40,410 nucleotides of DNA from contig LGGM01000005.1 in assembly GCA_001509345.1 (NCBI GenBank), forward strand, positions 1 through 40,410, written 5' to 3'. The notes beneath the pieces are model-generated. The model saw nothing but the letters and a program-made list of their open reading frames with translations. It did no database searches and had not been told where the DNA came from. This DNA comes from Clostridiales bacterium 38_11 (GTDB lineage: Bacteria > Bacillota > Clostridia > Tissierellales > Dethiosulfatibacteraceae). The position numbers and the translations under genes are program-made. The number at the start of each line of letters is the position of its first letter. The stretch's first letter is position 1. Positions 34,080 to 40,410 of the stretch are shown one piece after another.

Positions 34080-35054
34080 TTATCTCATTTCGATTGCATC
34101 AACCGGACATTTTTCATAACAAACACTGCATCCAATACATTTGCGATCATCAACAACATGAACCTTCTCTTTTTCACCTGCTATACAGTCAACAGGGCAA
34201 TTCTGTGCACATATGGTGCATCCTATACACTTCTCAGAAATGATATATGCTTTTTTCCTGTCCTCAATCATCGCTGTGATTGACTTAGTAGGACATTTTT
34301 CAGCACAAACCATGCAATTGGTACATTTTTCATAATCAATCCTTGCCAAGCTGTCAACAACATGAACCGCATCAAAAGCACATGCTTTTTCACATATTTT
34401 GCATCCAATACACCCAACCTTGCAATCTTTTTTGACCTCTTTGCCGAATAAGTGATTGGAACAGTCCACTACTACATTAGCTTGATATGGCACTAATTGA
34501 ATAATGCCTTTAGGGCATTCTTTGATACACTTCTCGCAGGCTGTGCATTTTTCTTCATCGACTATGGCAAGACCATTAACCACATGAATCGCATCAAAAG
34601 GACATATAGCAACACAAGAACCATTTCCCAAGCACCCAAATGGGCAGGCTTTATCACCACCTTGTATCATAACCGAAGCCTTACAATCCATAATACCGTG
34701 ATACTCATACTTCTTATTAGTTCTTTCGTAATTGCCTTTACACAAAACTCTGGCTACCCTCTTTGGACCGGCATGGCCTTCGATACCCATTATTTTGCTG
34801 ATTTCAACAACAGTCGATTCTCCACCAACAGGACAAGCTGATATGGCTGCTTCTCCGTTTACGATTGCCTTGGCTAAAGCATCGCATCCGGGGAAACCAC
34901 AAGCACCACAGTTGGCACCCGGCAATGCATTTCTTACATCAATTATTTTCGGATCAATTTCCACATGGAAAACCTTAGAGGCAAAAGCCAAGATCAAACC
35001 AAATCCCAACCCCAATCCTCCAAGTGTCGCTACTGCTTTTAATACGCTATCCAT
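34080..35054 (-). CDS. rnfB: Rnf complex ferredoxin-accepting subunit RnfB, multi-cluster form
   Basis: This 324-residue protein is the electron entry subunit, taking electrons from reduced ferredoxin. It has an N-terminal membrane helix (ATLGGLGLGFGLILAFASKVF), then the Rnf-type C-x2-C-x4-C cluster motif in NCGACGFPGC with a distal CPVGG. Six ferredoxin-type cysteine motifs in three pairs follow (around residues 135-180, 205-255 and 275-320), more than the single pair of proteobacterial RnfB. The pairs are joined by similar linkers (HVVNGLAIVD, HVVDSLARID, HVVDDRK), which points to internal duplication. In one motif the usual Pro after the fourth Cys is Ala (CEKACAFD). It is the last gene, 12 nt after rnfA. 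Confidence 0.95.
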   Translation of the reverse strand: MDSVLKAVATLGGLGLGFGLILAFASKVFHVEIDPKIIDVRNALPGANCGACGFPGCDALAKAIVNGEAAISACPVGGESTVVEISKIMGIEGHAGPKRVARVLCKGNYERTNKKYEYHGIMDCKASVMIQGGDKACPFGCLGNGSCVAICPFDAIHVVNGLAIVDEEKCTACEKCIKECPKGIIQLVPYQANVVVDCSNHLFGKEVKKDCKVGCIGCKICEKACAFDAVHVVDSLARIDYEKCTNCMVCAEKCPTKSITAMIEDRKKAYIISEKCIGCTICAQNCPVDCIAGEKEKVHVVDDRKCIGCSVCYEKCPVDAIEMR

Positions 35055-35066
35055 CTACCGTACCTC

Positions 35067-35642
35067 CTACAGCGCTAGTCCTGCAAAACCTAGGAAAGCA
35101 ATGGACATTAATCCCGCTGTGATCAATGCTATTGGAAATCCTTTTAACGGTTCTGGGACATCAGCTGTTTCTAATCTTTCTCTTATACCTGCAAATAGTA
35201 CGATAGCTATCGTAAATCCGATTGCAGCACCTAAAGAGTTGACGATTGTTTCTATAATTCCGAATCCTTCCGTTACATTAATGATTGCAAGCCCAAGTAC
35301 AGCGCAATTGGTGGTAATCAATGGCAGATATACCCCAAGTGCCTCATAAAGGGAAGGGCTGGATTTTTTCAAAAACATTTCAACAAATTGAACCAAAGCA
35401 GCAATGATGAGTATGAATGCAATTGTCTGCAAGTATTCAATCCCAAAATTCTCCAATACAGCAACCTGTACAAGATGCGTTATGATGGAAGCTAGCGTCA
35501 TTACAAATGTAACCGCAATCCCCATCCCCAATGAAGTCGCAACTTTTGTCGATACGCCCAGAAATGGACATATACCTAAGAATCTAGAAAGAACATAATT
35601 ATTAACCAGTGCCGCTCCTATAAAGATACTAAATAAACCCAT
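35067..35642 (-). CDS. rnfA: Rnf complex membrane subunit RnfA
   Basis: This 191-residue integral membrane protein with six predicted helices is homologous to RnfE and to NqrE/NqrD. It contains NNYVLSRFLGICPFLGVS with a conserved Cys and TTNCAVLGLAIIN with a second half-membrane Cys; in this family the two bind an intramembrane iron-sulfur cluster together with RnfE. It sits between rnfE (16 nt) and rnfB (12 nt). Confidence 0.96.
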   Translation of the reverse strand: MGLFSIFIGAALVNNYVLSRFLGICPFLGVSTKVATSLGMGIAVTFVMTLASIITHLVQVAVLENFGIEYLQTIAFILIIAALVQFVEMFLKKSSPSLYEALGVYLPLITTNCAVLGLAIINVTEGFGIIETIVNSLGAAIGFTIAIVLFAGIRERLETADVPEPLKGFPIALITAGLMSIAFLGFAGLAL

Positions 35643-35658
35643 AATCTACTCCTCCCTC

Positions 35659-36255
35659 CTAGACAGTTTTCTTTCTTGATATGACATTGATTCCTGCAAT
35701 CAGCAGACCCAGAATTATGAAAGCTCCAGGAGGAAGAATCATCACCAAAGCTGGTTTGAATGCTTCTCCAAACAAATGGAATCCGAATATGCTTCCTGCA
35801 CCTAATATTTCACGAACCGATCCCAGCAAGGTTAATGCCAAAGTGAATCCTAAACCCATGCCAACACCATCCACCATCGATGGTAGTACTGCATTCTTTG
35901 ATGCATAAGCCTCAGCTCGCCCAAGAATCAGGCAATTGACCACGATTAATGGGATAAACAAACCCAAAGCCTTATAGAGATCATAGGCATATGCATTCAT
36001 AAACATATCGATAATCGTAACAAATGTAGCTATTATTACGACAAAAGCAGGTATCCTAATTTTGTCTGGTATAACTTTTCTTAAAGAAGATATTGCCAAG
36101 TTAGACCCTATAAGAACTACGGTTGTTGCAACACCCATTCCTATGCCATTTATAGCTGAAGTTGTTACTGCCAACGTAGGACACATCCCTAACAATTGAA
36201 CAAAGGTAGGGTTTTCATCAATCAAACCATTTCTAAATATTTTCACATAATTCAT
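35659..36255 (-). CDS. rnfE: Rnf complex membrane subunit RnfE
   Basis: This 198-residue membrane protein with six helices is the inverted-topology partner of RnfA. It contains NPTFVQLLGMCPTLAVTTSA and IVVNCLILGRAEAYAS, with the two conserved cysteines of the NqrD/RnfE family. The start is 14 nt after rnfG. Confidence 0.96.
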   Translation of the reverse strand: MNYVKIFRNGLIDENPTFVQLLGMCPTLAVTTSAINGIGMGVATTVVLIGSNLAISSLRKVIPDKIRIPAFVVIIATFVTIIDMFMNAYAYDLYKALGLFIPLIVVNCLILGRAEAYASKNAVLPSMVDGVGMGLGFTLALTLLGSVREILGAGSIFGFHLFGEAFKPALVMILPPGAFIILGLLIAGINVISRKKTV

Positions 36256-36269
36256 TTTGAACCCTCCTC

Positions 36270-37361
36270 TTATTGTAAGTAATCTCTATAGATTGTCAAC
36301 GCATTGTTTATAGCACTTGTAAATGAAGCAGATGATAACGTAGCTCCTGTGATGGTATTAATTTCATCTTCCGTGGTCGCCGATTCCACTGGTTTTATCT
36401 CCGCACTCGAATCTTTCCCGATAAACTGATCCTGGAAGTCAGCATTTTCAACACTTGTTCCCAATCCTGGAGTTTCGCTGATTGTTATTACGGTCATGCC
36501 AACCACTTCACCATTCAGGTTTAATCCGACATTCAACTCAATATGATCATAAAACCCTTCTATTGTACTCCACGTCCTGATTACATATCCTATCAATTCA
36601 TTACTATCATTATATGCTTTCTTTAGATTGACAAACTGACTATTTTCTGAAGCAATCAGGCTAATCAATTCATCCTCAGCAGGTTCAAGTTTTGATGATC
36701 TCGGGATTAATGCTGTTTCATCAAGATTTACATCATCAGATTCCTCAATCAAACCACCCGATGACTCTTCATTGAAATAAGTGTCGTAAACGAGAACAGC
36801 ATTATTGATTGCACTTGTAAAAGATAGGGATGAAATAGTAGCGCCTGCTATAGCTGATATTTCACTTTCTGCTTCTGGAGTGGTCTTTATGACAGAAAAC
36901 ATCGCATCAGCTTTTTTCCCGATAAATTGTTCCTGAAATGAGTCATTCTCCACATTAGACCCCAGCCCAGGGGTTTCTTGCAATAAAAGTATTTTAAGGC
37001 CAGCTATCTCATGATTTGTTGTTATTCCAACAAACAATTCCATGTCTCCACCATAGCCCTTGGAAGTGGAGAATGTTCGAATCCCGTAACCCAGGAGATT
37101 ATCACTGCCATCAAGTATCTTCACTGCATCTGTAAACTGTTCGTTTTCGGATAGTATTTTTTCTACCATATCGCTCTCTACTGCTTCAAACTTTGCTCCA
37201 CCTGGTATCAACTCTCCCGCGACATCTCCGCCTTTGCTGGCAGCCTCTTCCACTTCTTTTATCTTGTCTGCCGTTAGATTGTTGGAAAATGCCAATATCC
37301 CAGCAGCTATAGACGTAATCAAAAATAGTGTGAGACCTAGTCTCAATGCTTCATTTTTCAT
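36270..37361 (-). CDS. rnfG: Rnf complex flavoprotein RnfG with two tandem FMN-binding domains
   Basis: This protein has 363 residues, against about 180-220 for usual RnfG. A membrane anchor (8-27) is followed by two copies of the FMN-binding domain, about residues 50-197 and 216-363. Matching segments include GYGIRTFST/GYVIRTWST, LLQETPGLGSNVEN/ITISETPGLGTSVEN, QEQFIGK/QDQFIGK and FTSAINNAV/FTSAINNAL. The acceptor threonine for covalent FMN is present in both (T175 in IAGAT, T341 in ITGAT). However, the Asp that normally starts the Dxx(S/T)GAT signal is Ser in copy 1 and Asn in copy 2, and copy 1 also has Ala at the S/T position. An acidic linker (EESDDVNLDE) joins the copies. It overlaps rnfD by 4 nt. 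Confidence 0.95.
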   Translation of the reverse strand: MKNEALRLGLTLFLITSIAAGILAFSNNLTADKIKEVEEAASKGGDVAGELIPGGAKFEAVESDMVEKILSENEQFTDAVKILDGSDNLLGYGIRTFSTSKGYGGDMELFVGITTNHEIAGLKILLLQETPGLGSNVENDSFQEQFIGKKADAMFSVIKTTPEAESEISAIAGATISSLSFTSAINNAVLVYDTYFNEESSGGLIEESDDVNLDETALIPRSSKLEPAEDELISLIASENSQFVNLKKAYNDSNELIGYVIRTWSTIEGFYDHIELNVGLNLNGEVVGMTVITISETPGLGTSVENADFQDQFIGKDSSAEIKPVESATTEDEINTITGATLSSASFTSAINNALTIYRDYLQ

Positions 37362-38302
37362 TTTCTGACACCTCCAATACCAAATACTTTTGGGGCAGTA
37401 TATTTTTCAATCAGAGGGGTAGCCACATTCATAAACAATATGGCATAGGTTACGCCTTCCGCCGAGTTACTGTATAACCTGATAATCATTGTTAGGAGAC
37501 CGGCTCCAATACCGAATAGAATCTTTCCCTTATTGGTGACTGGGCTTGATGAATATTCCGTTGCCATAAATATCGCCCCCAGCATCAGACCACCACCGAA
37601 AATGTGATAGGCTGTTAGAGTCAGATTAAAGTCCGTAGTGATAAACGCTATCAGCGCCACAGTTCCTATATAAGTCACTGGTATTCTCCAGGATATCACT
37701 TTTCTGTATAACAGGTATGCCCCACCTAACAACAATAATATGGCTGATGTCTCGCCCAAAGTCCCTGGAATTCTTCCCAAAATCACATCTGCCAAGGGCT
37801 GTAAATTCTCCTGTGAAGCTTTCAAAAGTGCTAATGGAGTGGCTGCAGTTACTGTATCAACTGAACCGGGATCAACCCATGCAGTCATTTGAACAGGCCA
37901 TGAGGCCATTAAAAACGCTCTGCCCGCTAAAGCAGGATTAATAAAATTATTGCCAATTCCTCCAAATACTTGTTTCCCTATCGCTATTGCCACAAAAGAT
38001 CCTATGACAGGAATCCACCAGGGTGTTGAAGGAGGTAGGTTGAATCCCAACAGTAAGCCTGTAATGACAGCGCTTAAGTCATTTATTGTAACTCTTTGTC
38101 TGGTTATTTTTTGAATGAGTGCTTCTGTTCCCACAGCTGATCCAATTGCTAGAGCAACTGTCACAGCAGCAGTGATGCCAAAAAAATATATACTAGCTAT
38201 CAAAGCTGGCACCAAAGCTATCACAACATCGAGCATAACAGTTGTGGTTGTGTCTTGCGATACGATGTGTGGAGATGATGTTGCTATTAATCTATTTTCC
38301 AT
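37358..38302 (-). CDS. rnfD: Rnf complex membrane flavoprotein RnfD
   Basis: This 314-residue membrane protein with about nine helices is homologous to NqrB. The covalent FMN site is T155 in DTVTAATPLALLK, which keeps the full Dxx(S/T)xAT flavinylation pattern, in contrast to RnfG here. Other family stretches are TGLLLGFNLPPSTPWW and FGGIGNNFINPALAGRAFL. It is 13 nt after rnfC and overlaps rnfG by 4 nt. An ApbE-type flavin transferase, needed to attach FMN, is not in the window. Confidence 0.95.
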   Translation of the reverse strand: MENRLIATSSPHIVSQDTTTTVMLDVVIALVPALIASIYFFGITAAVTVALAIGSAVGTEALIQKITRQRVTINDLSAVITGLLLGFNLPPSTPWWIPVIGSFVAIAIGKQVFGGIGNNFINPALAGRAFLMASWPVQMTAWVDPGSVDTVTAATPLALLKASQENLQPLADVILGRIPGTLGETSAILLLLGGAYLLYRKVISWRIPVTYIGTVALIAFITTDFNLTLTAYHIFGGGLMLGAIFMATEYSSSPVTNKGKILFGIGAGLLTMIIRLYSNSAEGVTYAILFMNVATPLIEKYTAPKVFGIGGVRK

Positions 38303-38315
38303 TAACCATAACCTC

Positions 38316-39644
38316 CTAACTTTTCTTTCTCTTTGTAATTATTTCCTTCTTAGCCATACGGATGGAATCCACTAAAGGTCTTTTGGACGGACAAACGAAT
38401 GAACAGATACCACATTCTATACAGTCCATTGCATTATAGCCTTCTGCTTCATCAAACCTTCCCATCAGCGAGTTTTTGCTTATCATTAAAGGCTGCAGAA
38501 AACTTGGACAATACGTTATACATCTGGCACATCTTATGCAGTTAGTGGGTTCCGGTCGGACTGCATCCTGCTTACTTAATACCAGTATTCCTGATGTTCC
38601 TTTGATAATTGGAACCTCATCTGTGTATTGAGCTATCCCCATCATAGGTCCACCATTAATCAGTTTGCCAAGCTCTTCCGAATAGCCACCGCAAAATTCA
38701 ATAACATCCTTAAAGGACGTTCCAATTTTGACCAATAAGTTTTTTGGCTCTCTAACCGCACTGCCTGTGACAGTCACAACTCTCTCAACCAACGGTATGC
38801 CAGTTTCGATCGCATTGCTGATGGCTACCACTGTTCCAATATTTTGCACGACAACACCAATATTCATTGGCAATCCACCAGAAGGCACCTCTCTTTTTGT
38901 TACTGCATAAATCAAACTTTTTTCCCCGCCTTGTGGGTATTTGGTCTGAAGTTCAGCGACGGTAATGTCTGGAAATACCTTCACTGCCTCCTTGATCACT
39001 TTGATGGCATCTGGTTTGTTGTTCTCGATAGCAATAACCGCTTTGTCCACCTCTAGAGCCTTCATGACAGCCCTGGTACCGTTAATAATTTTGTCAGGCA
39101 TTTCAAGCATGACTCTATGGTCAGATGTCAGGAAAGGTTCGCACTCAGCACCATTGATAATGAGAAGATCTATTTTTTTGTCTAGTGGAGGACTTAGTTT
39201 AACATGCGTTGGAAAGCCTGCCCCGCCCATACCGGTAATACCTGAATTCCTGATTATGGCCTTCACTTCATCAGCTGACAAATCCTCCAATTTGCCTTTT
39301 GAGACAACGGATTCGTGGATTGTCTGTTCCCCATCAGTCGTAATGATGACGCTGTTAACTCTTGCTCCAACTGGTGAAGGTCTATTTTCTATTTTCTTGA
39401 CCGTACCGGAAACACTTGAATGGACTGGCGTTGAAACAAAAGCTTTAGTTTCCCCAATTAATTGCCCAACTTTTACGTAATCCCCTACCTTGACAACCGA
39501 TCCACAAATAGCCCCTATGTGCTGAATTAAAGGAATCACCACCTCTTTTGGTACAGGAGCAACCTCAATCGCCTTATTCTCAGTATTCTCCTTATGGTGT
39601 AATGGGTGTATTCCTCCCTTAAATGTCAATCCTGCTTTGTTCAT
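38316..39644 (-). CDS. rnfC: Rnf complex NADH-side subunit RnfC
   Basis: This 442-residue peripheral subunit is where NAD+ is reduced. It has an N-terminal sandwich domain (GGIHPLHHKENTE), the NuoF-like nucleotide/FMN loop GITGMGGAGFPTHVKL, an SLBB-like part, and two ferredoxin motifs, CIRCARCITYC at about residue 369 and CIECGICSFVC at about 408. It is the first gene of rnfCDGEAB, the clostridial order, and has an AGAGGTGAT ribosome site 6 nt before its ATG. Confidence 0.96.
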   Translation of the reverse strand: MNKAGLTFKGGIHPLHHKENTENKAIEVAPVPKEVVIPLIQHIGAICGSVVKVGDYVKVGQLIGETKAFVSTPVHSSVSGTVKKIENRPSPVGARVNSVIITTDGEQTIHESVVSKGKLEDLSADEVKAIIRNSGITGMGGAGFPTHVKLSPPLDKKIDLLIINGAECEPFLTSDHRVMLEMPDKIINGTRAVMKALEVDKAVIAIENNKPDAIKVIKEAVKVFPDITVAELQTKYPQGGEKSLIYAVTKREVPSGGLPMNIGVVVQNIGTVVAISNAIETGIPLVERVVTVTGSAVREPKNLLVKIGTSFKDVIEFCGGYSEELGKLINGGPMMGIAQYTDEVPIIKGTSGILVLSKQDAVRPEPTNCIRCARCITYCPSFLQPLMISKNSLMGRFDEAEGYNAMDCIECGICSFVCPSKRPLVDSIRMAKKEIITKRKKS

Positions 39645-39672
39645 TAAATAATCACCTCTTGATTATAGTCTA

Positions 39673-39686
39673 GTGTGTGTGTGTGT
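39673..39686. repeat. (GT)7 dinucleotide microsatellite in the rnf leader
   Basis: Seven GT units on the plus strand (AC on the transcript) lie between the rnf promoter and the rnfC start, 28 nt before the ATG. Pure dinucleotide tracts of this length are uncommon in bacterial genomes and can change length by slippage. Confidence 0.9.
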
Positions 39687-39757
39687 TCATAACTTATCTC
39701 CCACTGATAGAAGTGAAAGTCTTAGCACTGTTAGTCATCGGATAAAATAGACAACAT

Positions 39758-39766
39758 ATTATATCA
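39758..39766 (-). promoter_or_regulatory. extended -10 promoter of the rnf operon
   Basis: The minus strand reads TGATATAAT, a perfect extended -10. The -35 is weak (TTCACA at 19 nt spacing). Transcription would start near 39752, giving a leader of about 108 nt that contains the (AC)7 tract. Confidence 0.5.
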
Positions 39767-39792
39767 TAAGATTTTTACTTGTTGTGAATTTT

Positions 39793-40350
39793 TTACTCCA
39801 AATGCATATGTTTTTTTAAGTCATCTATGTTTTCCCTGATATAATCTTTAATCCATAGCAAAACATCAGGGCTTGTGATATCCACATCATCCAATATGTT
39901 CTTGATTTCTACTGTGTCAAAAACAAATTCACCACCATTATAAATATGTTTGTAATAAATTTCAAATTTCTCAGAATTATTCAACAAGACCATCATCGTG
40001 TCACCCATTCTGCCAAGTGGTGCTCTGTCAATGTGATTGTACTCAAAAACAGCTTTTACCTCAGTCCCTATACGAATACTGGACTTTATCACAAAAAAAC
40101 CATTACATCTCTCCGCTGCTATTTTTAACAAGGGGATACCAAGCCCTACATTCCGTACAATCCTAGTGGTAAAAAAAGGATCTGTAACCTTTTGAAGCAT
40201 TTCCTCTTCCATACCGTTTCCGTTATCTTTTATTGATATGGACAACACATTGCTATTGGTATTCTCATTGATTTCAATTTCGATGAGAGTAGCAGCTGCT
40301 TTTATTGAGTTTTGTGCTATATCTAAAATATGCAATGATAATTCTTTCAT
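39793..40350 (-). CDS. orphan HATPase (GHKL-type) ATP-binding protein
   Basis: This 185-residue protein has only the ATPase lobe of histidine kinases. The N-box is at LHILDIAQNSIKAAA, G1 is DNGNGM, FFTTR is the F-box-like stretch, and VGLGIPLLK is the G2 lid. There is no dimerisation/His domain and no membrane segment, so it is either a stand-alone ATP-binding regulator (anti-sigma-factor-like) or a partner of another protein. The C-terminal 60 residues are acidic and unassigned. Similar proteins are encoded near hydrogenase or NADH-dehydrogenase-like genes in Clostridia; here it precedes rnfC. ATG 40350 follows GGAGG by 4 nt; a longer frame to 40392 lacks support. Confidence 0.8.
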   Translation of the reverse strand: MKELSLHILDIAQNSIKAAATLIEIEINENTNSNVLSISIKDNGNGMEEEMLQKVTDPFFTTRIVRNVGLGIPLLKIAAERCNGFFVIKSSIRIGTEVKAVFEYNHIDRAPLGRMGDTMMVLLNNSEKFEIYYKHIYNGGEFVFDTVEIKNILDDVDITSPDVLLWIKDYIRENIDDLKKHMHLE

Positions 40351-40410
40351 TGTGCCTCCTGTAACCCTGAAATAAATAGAACACGACCCCAAAAAACAAA
40401 AGGAACCGTC

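Noticed and set aside
34732-35349. 205-codon plus-strand open frame opposite rnfA/rnfB
   Set aside because: Its translation is a Pro/Ala/Ser/Ile-rich mirror of the conserved rnf sequences and has no family features.
37717-37941. Plus-strand open frame inside rnfD
   Set aside because: Shadow of conserved membrane coding sequence; no ribosome site and no recognisable motif.
39688-39712. Sequence CTATCAGTGGGAGATAAG in the rnf leader, similar to a tet operator
   Set aside because: The two arms are imperfect and no matching regulator is adjacent; resemblance is likely chance.
39778-39799. TTGTGAA...TTTAC sequence resembling a Rex (redox repressor) operator near the rnf promoter
   Set aside because: Only the first half matches the palindromic consensus TTGTGAA-N4-TTCACAA; the second half matches at about four of seven positions, and it overlaps the end of the upstream gene.

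Overview
The window reads as chromosomal DNA of a low-GC anaerobic Bacillota, most likely class Clostridia. The evidence is a clostridial-order rnfCDGEAB operon, a NusG-domain-II/Gx-transporter/DUF4321 group in front of maf-radC-mreBCD, a bacterial speD/speE pair, and AT-rich intergenic DNA with clear sigma-A promoters. No tRNA, rRNA, CRISPR array, transposase or phage gene was seen. Almost all genes lie on the minus strand; only a small zinc-ribbon gene and a TetR/radical-SAM pair lie on the plus strand.

Layout, left to right. 1-845: N-terminal part of a dCache sensor protein whose effector domain is off the window. 978-7961 (minus): sbcD-sbcC-mutY-alaX-like, a DNA repair and tRNA-editing operon. 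8067-12633 (minus): gltX-cysS-mrnC-rlmB-yacP, the conserved Bacillota translation/RNA-processing cluster (here without cysE), with a textbook promoter and a terminator. 12751-14229: a LacI-type regulator, a truncated 2'-5' RNA ligase (thpR) remnant and a UPF0291/DUF896 gene. 14325-15899: the zinc-ribbon gene, convergent with glmM. 15984-21456 (minus): a five-gene MacAB-like efflux/two-component operon with an 11-bp-period direct repeat at its promoter, consistent with autoregulation by its own OmpR-type regulator.

21470-30337 (minus): a tightly packed ten-gene envelope operon: NusG-II protein, Gx transporter, DUF4321, maf, radC, mreB, mreC, mreD, a very large PBP2, and a divergent MinD-like ATPase. 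30355-32459 (plus): TetR regulator plus an uncharacterised radical SAM enzyme with tandem palindromes between promoter and start. 32501-33871 (minus): speE and speD for spermidine synthesis. 34031-39766 (minus): rnfC-D-G-E-A-B, the Na+/H+-translocating ferredoxin:NAD+ oxidoreductase, with promoter and terminator. 39793-40350: an orphan HATPase protein.

Most genes are recognisable housekeeping or bioenergetic functions. I did not find a clearly new multi-gene system. The most unusual items are: a PBP2 gene whose only well-placed start is AUA; that PBP2's extra region of about 300 residues; a MinD-like ATPase without the signature lysine, sitting where minCD normally lies; an RnfG with two tandem FMN-binding domains whose flavinylation motifs have lost the usual Asp; an efflux adaptor with an internally repeated barrel-sandwich module; a (GT)7 microsatellite in the rnf leader; and the TetR/radical-SAM cassette of unknown substrate.
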